Source of the DNA: Cellulosimicrobium terreum
Lineage (GTDB): Bacteria > Actinomycetota > Actinomycetes > Actinomycetales > Cellulomonadaceae
Length of the DNA: 64,000 nt
NCBI GenBank assembly: GCA_014803435.1
Contig: JACYFD010000003.1
Coordinates: forward strand, 186,001-250,000
Direction: 5' to 3'
Shown here: piece after piece, positions 51,866-59,054 of the stretch
Layout: every line of letters starts with the position of its first letter
How positions within the stretch are numbered: position 1 is the stretch's first letter
Notes under the pieces: model-generated
Told to the model about the DNA's origin: nothing
Databases searched by the model: none
The model's input: the letters and a program-made list of their open reading frames with translations, nothing else
Made by a program: the position numbers and the translations under genes

Positions 51866-53035
51866 GTGACGAACGCCTCCCTCCCCCCGACGCGGAGCCG
51901 GCTGCGCGGGCTGGACGGCTTGCGTTTCCTGGCTGCAGCCCTCGTCGTGGGCTACCACTTCACCGGGATCCGCACGCCCTACTGGGGCGCGGAACCCAGC
52001 ACGGTGTTCCCCGGCCTCAACCAGGTGACCCGCTACGGGTTCATCGGGGTGGAGTTCTTCTTCATCATCAGCGGGTTCGTGATCCTCATGACGGCCTACG
52101 GCCGCAAGATCGAGGACTTCGCCGCGTCCCGCGTCTCGCGGCTGTTCCCGGCGTACTGGGTCGCCGTCCTCCTCACTCTGACCCTCCAGCTCTTCTGGAT
52201 CTCGGGCCGCCAGCTGAGCCCGCGCGAGGCGGTCCTCAACCTCACGATGCTGCAGGAGGCGTTCGACGTCCCCAACGCCCAAGGGGCGTTCTGGACCCTC
52301 TGGCCGGAGCTGAAGTTCTACCTCCTCATCGGCGTCTTCATCCTCGTCGGGATCACCCGACGACGCGTGATCGCCTTCGCCGTGTTCTGGCCGCTGCTCG
52401 CCCAGCTCGCCGACGCGACGGACCAGGGGCTCCTCACGTCGCTCCTCGTCCCGACGTACGCCCCGTACTTCGCGCTCGGCATGATGCTCTTCCTCGTGTA
52501 CCGCGACGGCGGTGACCTCGTCGTCTGGCTCGGCGTCGCACTCAATCTCACGCTGTGCCTCTTTCATGTCACCGCCTATGCCGGGCGCGCGACCGAGCTC
52601 GTCGGCGAGCCCGTGTCGCCCACCGTCACGGCGCTCATCCTGCTCGTGATGGTCCTCGCCGTCTGGGCCGTGAGCTCCGGTCCGCTGGCGCGCGTCGAGT
52701 GGCGCTGGCTCACTGTCCTCGGCGCGCTGACCTACCCCCTGTACCTCGTCCACGGACAGTTCGGCTTCTTCGTCATCGACGTCGCATACGACTCGTTGCC
52801 CGGGTACGCCGTGCTCGGGATCGCCGTCGCCGTGAGCCTCGCGCTCGCGGCAGCGATCCACTACCTCGTCGAGAAGCCGTTCCACGAGAAGCTGCGAGAC
52901 GCTGTCCGGCGCGGCCTCACCCGCCCCGCTCGGGTCTCGGCACGCAAGCCCTCCGCCACCGAGGACTCCGGGCAGAGCGCCCCGACACCGACGTCCTCGA
53001 ACGAACGTGCGCACCTGGACCGCTCCCGCGGCTGA
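51866..53035 (+). CDS. Acyltransferase family (AcylT_3) membrane protein
   Basis: A 389-residue protein with about ten membrane helices. RLRGLDGLRFLAAALVVGYHF holds the His often needed for catalysis, and YGFIGVEFFFIISGFVILM is the second conserved block. It lacks a large outer domain, unlike the OafA-type protein at 37333-39459. The 50-residue tail is hydrophilic. GTG 51866 is placed six bases after a TAGAGT box, consistent with leaderless expression. It is probably an O-acetylase of a wall component. Confidence 0.88.
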   Translation: MTNASLPPTRSRLRGLDGLRFLAAALVVGYHFTGIRTPYWGAEPSTVFPGLNQVTRYGFIGVEFFFIISGFVILMTAYGRKIEDFAASRVSRLFPAYWVAVLLTLTLQLFWISGRQLSPREAVLNLTMLQEAFDVPNAQGAFWTLWPELKFYLLIGVFILVGITRRRVIAFAVFWPLLAQLADATDQGLLTSLLVPTYAPYFALGMMLFLVYRDGGDLVVWLGVALNLTLCLFHVTAYAGRATELVGEPVSPTVTALILLVMVLAVWAVSSGPLARVEWRWLTVLGALTYPLYLVHGQFGFFVIDVAYDSLPGYAVLGIAVAVSLALAAAIHYLVEKPFHEKLRDAVRRGLTRPARVSARKPSATEDSGQSAPTPTSSNERAHLDRSRG

Positions 53036-53077
53036 CGTCCCCTTGCCGTCGAGCCGGGTTCGGCGCACGCTGGGGGG

Positions 53078-54664
53078 ATGACGGGGGCACGGAGCTCGTT
53101 GGTGCGCCGCGGCGGGGCCGCCGCGGCGACGATGGTGCTCGCGATCGCGCTGGTCCTCGCCGGGGCGCCGGCGCAGGCCGCGACAGCAGCCGTCACCGGC
53201 ACGATCACGGGGCCGACGACGATCGCGACAGGGGGCACCACCGTCGTCCGGGCGACCTACACGAAGGACGGCGTCGCCGTGCCGACGGCGACGGTCCGTC
53301 TCCAGAAGGTCGTCTCGGGAACCTGGACCGACGCCGCAGACATCACCGTCACGAACGGCGTCGGGACCCGCACCATCTATCCCAAGGGCACGACGACCTA
53401 CCGCATCGTGAACTACAACGCGGGTGCAGTCAGCGCGACGTTCAAGGTCACCGTCCGCTCCGTCCCGTCGAGCTTCACGATCAAGGGGTCGGGATTCGGG
53501 CACGGCGTCGGCATGCCGCAGTACGGCGCGTACGCGCAGGCGCTCGCGGGCCGCAGCTCGACGACGATCCTGAGCGGCTACTACACGGGCGGGAAGGTCG
53601 CCTACCGGACGACACCCGACACCGTCGCGGTGCAGGTCTTCGGGCCCGAACCGTACGGCTACACCCCCGGCCGCTACTCCGACGAGACGACCTCGGCGAC
53701 GGTCAAGGTCACCGGCGGGAGCTGGCGGCTGCGCTCCGCCGCGGGCGCCACCCTGGCGAGCGGGTCGAGCAGCGTCGCGATCACGCTGCGCACGACGAGC
53801 ACCCGGGTGACGGCCACGATCGCCGGCAAGAGCTACTCCGACTCGCTGCTGCGCGTCCACTGGAGCGGCACGCGGTACTACTACACGACCGGTCCGAAGG
53901 CTGTCGCGACGGTCACCGGCGCGCAGGGCAGCTACCAGAACGGACGCTTCACGGTGCGGCCCCGCTCGGGCAAGGTGAACATCGTCAACGACGTGCTGCT
54001 CAACACGGAGTATCTCTACGGCCTCGCCGAGATGCCGTCGTCCTGGGGCACCCAGAGCCTGTCCGCGCTGGCGGCGCAGGCGATCGTCGCGCGGAGCTAC
54101 GCGTTGACGAAGCCGTGGAAGAGCGCGTGCGCGTGCGACGTCGTCGACGACGTCCGCGACCAGAACTACACCGGTTGGAAGAAGCAGAGCGAGGGCACCG
54201 GTCAGCAGTGGGGCAAGATCTGGGTGCGGGGCGTCGATGCGACCGTGAGCAGCCGGACCTCGGCGAAGGTCCTCACCTACGGCGGCGACCCGGTGGCCGC
54301 GCACTACTACTCGTCCTCGGGCGGGCGTACCGAGTCGAGCGAGAACGTCTGGTCATCGGTCGTCCCCTACGAGCGCAGCGTCGCCGACCCGTGGAGCGCG
54401 AGGGCGCCGGGGAACTCGTACGTGTCGTGGTCGCGCACGCTGAGCCAGACGAGCGCGCGCTCGTTCTTCGGGTTGCCCGACGTCGCGTCGATCACCGTCT
54501 CGAAGAAGTACACGGGCGGGACGATGGCCGCGCTGACCGCGACCTCCTCGACGGGCGTGAAGAAGACCGTGACCGGGAAGGCGGACACGCTCCGCGCTCA
54601 GCTGGGCGGGGCGACCACCCAGGGCAGCATGCCTGCCGCCTGGGTGTCGTCGATCACGGGCTGA
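53078..54664 (+). CDS. SpoIID/LytB domain protein with N-terminal Ig-like domain
   Basis: A 528-residue exported protein. A signal peptide (TMVLAIALVLAGAPAQA) and a beta-sandwich domain of about 90 residues (GTTVVRATYTKDGVAVPTA) come before the SpoIID/LytB region. GSGFGHGVGMPQYGAYAQAL is the hallmark motif, followed by YLYGLAEMPSSWG, AQAIVARSYAL and VAAHYYSSSGGRTESSENVW. SpoIID proteins are lytic transglycosylases acting on peptidoglycan. ATG 53078 follows a GGGGGG stretch. It stops 11 bases inside the convergent TagF-like gene. It may assist wall insertion of the polymer. Confidence 0.85.
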   Translation: MTGARSSLVRRGGAAAATMVLAIALVLAGAPAQAATAAVTGTITGPTTIATGGTTVVRATYTKDGVAVPTATVRLQKVVSGTWTDAADITVTNGVGTRTIYPKGTTTYRIVNYNAGAVSATFKVTVRSVPSSFTIKGSGFGHGVGMPQYGAYAQALAGRSSTTILSGYYTGGKVAYRTTPDTVAVQVFGPEPYGYTPGRYSDETTSATVKVTGGSWRLRSAAGATLASGSSSVAITLRTTSTRVTATIAGKSYSDSLLRVHWSGTRYYYTTGPKAVATVTGAQGSYQNGRFTVRPRSGKVNIVNDVLLNTEYLYGLAEMPSSWGTQSLSALAAQAIVARSYALTKPWKSACACDVVDDVRDQNYTGWKKQSEGTGQQWGKIWVRGVDATVSSRTSAKVLTYGGDPVAAHYYSSSGGRTESSENVWSSVVPYERSVADPWSARAPGNSYVSWSRTLSQTSARSFFGLPDVASITVSKKYTGGTMAALTATSSTGVKKTVTGKADTLRAQLGGATTQGSMPAAWVSSITG

Positions 54665-55931
54665 CCGCACGCCTCTGCGCGGGCCCCGGCTCCTCCATGG
54701 ACTCGACCTGCCAGGCGATGGTGGCGTCACACGCCTGGAGGAAGCGGGAGGTGGCGGCGCCGGGGGTCGTGTCCCCCAGGTAGTACTCGACCATCGCCTC
54801 GCGCTCGGTCCGTCCTGTGTCGTCCGTGGCCTCGGCGTGCAACAGCTCCGTGGCCCTGTCGACGTCGGCGGGGGAGAGTCGCGGGACGGTCTCGAGCATC
54901 CGCGTCGACGCCGTGCGCACCCCCGTGTGACCAGGCTCGGTGACCACGAGGGGGCGGCGGGACGGCAGCCAGTCCATCGCGACGGCCGAGACGTCGGACA
55001 CCAGGACGTCGGCGGCGTCGAACGCCGTGGTCAGGCTCTCGCCGGTGGAGACCCGGTGACCCGTGGCCGGTTCGTTCTCGGCCGCCTCCGCGACCAGTCC
55101 GCGGATCTGGGCGTCGGCCTCGCCGTACGCGGGGAGCCGCACACCGGACAGCGGGTGCGGCCGGTAGACGACACGGAAGCGGTCGTCCCCGAGCAGCGAC
55201 CGGACGAGAGCCGGCCCGAGGACAGACACCGAACCGTATGCCGCGGACGGCTGAGCGCCCTCCCAGGTCGGGGCGTACAGGACCGTCGTGCGTCCGTCCG
55301 CGTCCGGACGCCGACCGACGACCAGCGGCGCCTCGTCGAGCTGCGGACGCCCCACGAGGACGCACCGGGCCGCCGCGTCGAAGTGGTGCAGGTACGTCGA
55401 CATGCGGTCCACCGCCGCCTGCCCCGCGACGAACGACCGGTCGTAGGCCTTGGCCTGGTTGGAGACGGACACGACCTTGTCCGAGTCGCCGTGCAGCAGC
55501 GACACGTGCGCCATCGAACCGAACCGCAGCATCGAGAAGTTGAGCGGGTTGTGGTTGACGTAGAGCGCGAGACGGACCGCGCCCCGGGAGAAGAGGTCGT
55601 CGAGCGTCGCGTAGTGCGCGATGGTCACGACCTCGAGGCCCGACTCCGTGCGCACGGCACGGGCCGTGCGGGAGTCGCTGGCCACGACGAGCACGCCCCG
55701 GCGGGCATCGAGCGCACGCAGCGGGCCGTACCACTGCCGCAGCTGGTAGAGGCCGTCAGCGGTGTCGGGAAAGAACACGACGACCTGCTGGTCCACGGTC
55801 GTCCCGAGGAGTCTCGCGTCGTCCCCGAGCCCGTCCGGGATCCCGCCCGGGAGCAGGCCCAGCCGGCGGATCACCTTGCCCCCCAGTGAGCGCACGGTGC
55901 GCTGCACGCTCGTCCCGCGCGCCTTCGACAT
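54654..55931 (-). CDS. TagF-like polyol-phosphate transferase
   Basis: A 425-residue protein of the CDP-glycerol glycerophosphotransferase family, related to the one at 47478 but without membrane helices. VRLALYVNHNPLNFSMLRFG and the VSLLHGDSDKVVS loop match the other copy (VALYVNNG, QLLHGDSDKPAS); VLYAPTWEG, VYRPHPLSGV and VLVSDVSAVAMDWL follow. ATG 55931 has GGAGGT six bases upstream. The C-terminus overlaps the end of the SpoIID gene by 11 bases. It could polymerise or cap the polyol phosphate chain. Confidence 0.87.
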   Translation of the reverse strand: MSKARGTSVQRTVRSLGGKVIRRLGLLPGGIPDGLGDDARLLGTTVDQQVVVFFPDTADGLYQLRQWYGPLRALDARRGVLVVASDSRTARAVRTESGLEVVTIAHYATLDDLFSRGAVRLALYVNHNPLNFSMLRFGSMAHVSLLHGDSDKVVSVSNQAKAYDRSFVAGQAAVDRMSTYLHHFDAAARCVLVGRPQLDEAPLVVGRRPDADGRTTVLYAPTWEGAQPSAAYGSVSVLGPALVRSLLGDDRFRVVYRPHPLSGVRLPAYGEADAQIRGLVAEAAENEPATGHRVSTGESLTTAFDAADVLVSDVSAVAMDWLPSRRPLVVTEPGHTGVRTASTRMLETVPRLSPADVDRATELLHAEATDDTGRTEREAMVEYYLGDTTPGAATSRFLQACDATIAWQVESMEEPGPAQRRAVSP

Positions 55932-56084
55932 GACCGACCTCCTCACGCAGGTGCACTGCTGCTCGTCGGTCCGAAGTCTAGGTGACCACCTTCGGTCCCC
56001 ATGTCCTCGCGTACCCGGGGAGATACGTCTACCGTGTCTTCATCCGTGTCACGGGGGTCACGGACGAACCAGGGAGACTGATCG

Positions 56085-57272
56085 ATGGAGAACTCGACCC
56101 GCCGCACGCCGCAGGTCCTCGCGGCAGCACTGCTCGCCGTCGTCCTCGCGATCGGGCTCGTACCCGCCACGGCACCCGGGGCCGAGGCCGCGACCCGCTA
56201 CAAGATCTCGTTCTCGGTCTCCACCAGCCGCGCCATCGTCGGCGAGGCCGTGTGGGCGCGGGGTGTCGTCACGACGTCGAGCGGGACGCCCAAGTCCGGG
56301 GTCACCGTCGCGCTGCAGCGCCGGACGTCGGGGGGCGAGTGGTCCACCTACGCCTACCGCACCACCGGGTCGAGCGGCGTCGCCCTCTACCCGAACCGAC
56401 CGGGCACCTCCTACTACTACCGAGCCGTCATCAAGGGCTCGAGCAGCGTCACCCAGGTCTACAGCTCGTCGCGGAAGGTCACGCTCCTCAAGTCCGGGAC
56501 GCGGACCCTCGCGTACCGGGCGGGCCAGCTCAAGGCCGTCATCGGCGGGTCGACGAGCCACGTCGCGACATCGGGTACGACGGCGTGGCAGTACTACAGC
56601 GGAGGGCTCCTCGTCCGACGGGGCGAGACCGGTGCCCAGCGCACCTGGCTCGTCCAGGGCAAGATGCTCACCGCGTACAAGAAGGCGGGCGGGCTCAAGG
56701 GCAAACTGGGCCGGCCGCTCCAGGACATCCGTTGCAGCCTCCTCGAGTCGGGCTGCATCCAGCGGTTCGTCGGCGGGACGCTGTACTACAGCTCGACGTC
56801 GCCCACGGTCACGATCGCCTATGGCTCAGGCAAGTGGACCGAGCACGCGGCGGTCGCGAAGTCGCAGATCGGGTACGAGGAGCCGGCGTTCCGGGTCAAC
56901 AAGTACAACACCTGGGTGAACGGGAACTACGCCTGGTGCGGCGTGTTCCAGAGCTGGGCGTCGGCCGCGTCCGGCAACGGGTCCGCGGTGCCGAAGGCCA
57001 AGTCCTACAGCGGCCTGATCAGCGCCGTGAAGTCCCGCGGGATGACCGGGACGAAGCCTGCCCCCGGCCGCCTCGCCTTCTTCGACTTCAACCCGGCCGA
57101 CGGCAGGCGCTCCCCTACGCATGCCGGCTTCATCGTCGAGGTGCGCAGCAACGGGACGATCGTCACGATCGAGGGCAACACCACGTACAGCGGAGGGTTC
57201 ACGAACGAGCGCGTCGTCGCGCAGCGGGTGCGCCAGACGGCCGATGTCGTGTTCTACGGGGTTCCCTACTGA
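56085..57272 (+). CDS. CHAP-domain peptidoglycan hydrolase with Ig-like and LGFP-like regions
   Basis: A 395-residue exported protein. A signal peptide is followed by an Ig-like domain (residues about 40-130), a segment like an LGFP repeat (YKKAGGLKGKLGRPLQDI, then QRFVGGTLYYSS) and a CHAP-like domain with the catalytic Cys285 in YAWCGVFQSWAS and His346 in PTHAGFIVEV. CHAP enzymes cleave amide or peptide bonds of peptidoglycan. ATG 56085 follows AGGGAG at about ten bases. The gene is divergent from a TagF-like gene and stops ten bases before the convergent GlfT2-like gene. Confidence 0.84.
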   Translation: MENSTRRTPQVLAAALLAVVLAIGLVPATAPGAEAATRYKISFSVSTSRAIVGEAVWARGVVTTSSGTPKSGVTVALQRRTSGGEWSTYAYRTTGSSGVALYPNRPGTSYYYRAVIKGSSSVTQVYSSSRKVTLLKSGTRTLAYRAGQLKAVIGGSTSHVATSGTTAWQYYSGGLLVRRGETGAQRTWLVQGKMLTAYKKAGGLKGKLGRPLQDIRCSLLESGCIQRFVGGTLYYSSTSPTVTIAYGSGKWTEHAAVAKSQIGYEEPAFRVNKYNTWVNGNYAWCGVFQSWASAASGNGSAVPKAKSYSGLISAVKSRGMTGTKPAPGRLAFFDFNPADGRRSPTHAGFIVEVRSNGTIVTIEGNTTYSGGFTNERVVAQRVRQTADVVFYGVPY

Positions 57273-57282
57273 CGATCTGTGG

Positions 57283-59034
57283 TCAAGCGTCGAAGCGCCC
57301 TGCCCATGCCTCGCGCGATGAGGCCGCGGGCAGGGCGCTCGCGTAGGCGCGGCGCAGCATCGACCATTGCCACGACGCTCGCGCGTGCAGGCGGAAGGTG
57401 CGACGCAGCAGCGCGCGCGCCCGGGCCGGGTCGCGCACGAGGAGGCCGCCGCCCGGGACGCTGACGAGGTCACGCCCGAGCGCGATGCGCCACCCGACGT
57501 CGGTGACGTCCTCGACCACGACCGCACCCTTGGTACCGCGCAGGCGGGCCGGAGCCACGAGCCCGGTGACTGCCCGCACCAGGGCGGTCGCGAGCGGCAG
57601 CGGCCCGCCCGCGCGAGCGACGCCACCGACGTCGGGTCCCGAGGGCGCGGCGTCGATCAGCTGTTGTGCACGTGGGCGCACGGCGGTCAGGTCGTCGTCG
57701 AGCCAGTCGGGGCCATCCAGCACCTCGGCGAGAGCCGCGTCCCACAGCGCGGCCGTGTCGTACTGGAGCGACAGCACGTGCTTGACCTGGTGCACGAGCG
57801 AGTCGCGCAGCACCCCGCGTCCGGCGCCGTACGCGGCGGCCGTCGCGAGACGGTTGCGGTGCAACGGCCAGGCCGACCACGAGGAGATCGTCCCCTTGGC
57901 CGCCCACGTAGGGTGCCAGACGGCGGAGCCGGGGACCGTCGCCACGCGCAGCCCGGCCCGCCCCGCGCGCAGACCCCACTCCGCGTCATCCCACTTGAGG
58001 AAGTACGGGGCGGGGAGACCGACCCGACGGACCGCCCCTGCGGGTACGAGCGTCCCCCACCACCCCGTGTACTCGGCCCTGTCCGTGGGCCGCGCGAAGC
58101 CCCAACCGGCCGGACCCGTGCGCGAGACGTCGACGCCGTCGCCGACGCCGTCGCCGACGCCGTCGACGGGCCCCCACCGGAACGTGCGCGGTTCGATGCC
58201 CTCGGCGAGCGCCTCGAGCGAGGTCGGTCGCTCCGCGGACAGCAGCCCGGTCCCGAGGACGGTCGGGACGTCGAGGAGCGAGGTCAGCACATGGAGCCGA
58301 CGCAGCACCTCAAGGTCGATCTCCGCGTCGTCGTCGAGCAGGAGGACCGGGTCGTCGGGCCACCGTTCGGACTCGAGCATCCCCCGCCCGTATCCGCCGG
58401 AACCGCCGAGGTTGGGCTGCTCGAGCAGCACCGCGCGCTCGCCTGCCGCGGCCAGGACTCGTCGCACGTCTGGAGCGTCGACGAACGTCCCGCCCTGGTC
58501 GACGACCACAACCCGCCCGACGGTCGCCGCGGCGTTGTCGGACGTGAGGCGTCCGACCTGTTCCCGGCAGTCGTCCTCGCGCCGGAACGTGGGGACGACG
58601 ACGGTCACGAAGCTCAGCGGGTCGCTCGCACCGTCGATCTCCCACGTCGCCGCCTCTAGCACACCGCCGTCAGCACCGGCGCCGAGGGTGGTCCACGCCC
58701 ATGTCGCGTCGCCGGTCGAGACCTCGACCGCAACCTCCCCGTCGACGTCGCGGTCGAGGAGCACGGACGTGCCGGACGGTCCCGCACGTAGGACGGTGAG
58801 GTGCCCGTGGCCGTGCACGACGAGGCGCACGGTGTCGATCCCGAGCAGCTCGCGCCACCAGCCGAGTGGTGCGGCGTTGAGCCAGGTGCCGAGGTCTGCC
58901 GTGCCACCGGGCGGGACGCGGACGACGGGGACCGCTCCGCCTCGGTCGATGTCCGCACCCTTCAGGTACGCGGCGTCACGACCGTCCGGGGCGTCGGGGC
59001 GCGGCAGTGCGATGCGTTGAAGGTGGGCGGGCAC
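57283..59034 (-). CDS. GlfT2-like galactofuranosyltransferase
   Basis: A 583-residue GT2-family enzyme of the GlfT2 type. A beta-rich N-terminal domain (about 1-140) precedes the catalytic domain: SFVTVVVPTFRREDDCREQ, PNLGGSGGYGRGM, VLLLDDDAEIDLEVL (near 235) and FLKWDDAEWGLRAG (near 348), the last being the GlfT2 WDDAEW-type motif. C-terminal helical segments follow. GTG 59034 gives the start; the upstream site is weak. It lies 21 bases after the amidase start-to-stop run on the same strand. In mycobacteria this enzyme builds galactan; here it probably adds galactofuranose to a wall glycan, though the donor-making Glf enzyme is not in the window. Confidence 0.87.
   Translation of the reverse strand: MPAHLQRIALPRPDAPDGRDAAYLKGADIDRGGAVPVVRVPPGGTADLGTWLNAAPLGWWRELLGIDTVRLVVHGHGHLTVLRAGPSGTSVLLDRDVDGEVAVEVSTGDATWAWTTLGAGADGGVLEAATWEIDGASDPLSFVTVVVPTFRREDDCREQVGRLTSDNAAATVGRVVVVDQGGTFVDAPDVRRVLAAAGERAVLLEQPNLGGSGGYGRGMLESERWPDDPVLLLDDDAEIDLEVLRRLHVLTSLLDVPTVLGTGLLSAERPTSLEALAEGIEPRTFRWGPVDGVGDGVGDGVDVSRTGPAGWGFARPTDRAEYTGWWGTLVPAGAVRRVGLPAPYFLKWDDAEWGLRAGRAGLRVATVPGSAVWHPTWAAKGTISSWSAWPLHRNRLATAAAYGAGRGVLRDSLVHQVKHVLSLQYDTAALWDAALAEVLDGPDWLDDDLTAVRPRAQQLIDAAPSGPDVGGVARAGGPLPLATALVRAVTGLVAPARLRGTKGAVVVEDVTDVGWRIALGRDLVSVPGGGLLVRDPARARALLRRTFRLHARASWQWSMLRRAYASALPAASSREAWAGRFDA
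58132..58167 (-). repeat. Three 12-base tandem repeats inside the GlfT2-like gene
   Basis: Three copies of the unit GACGCCGTCGCC (the last with GAC instead of GCC) run head to tail and encode alternating Gly-Asp-Gly-Val residues in a linker of the enzyme, so length changes would keep the frame. Confidence 0.85.
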
Positions 59035-59054
59035 CCGGCGATCGTAGCCGCTCG

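Noticed and set aside
50927-54304. Very long open frame on the minus strand running through the acyltransferase and SpoIID genes
   Set aside because: Only its last 250 codons have a signal peptide and Ig-like sequence; the rest is Arg/Asp/Gly-rich antisense translation of genes with clear family motifs on the other strand.
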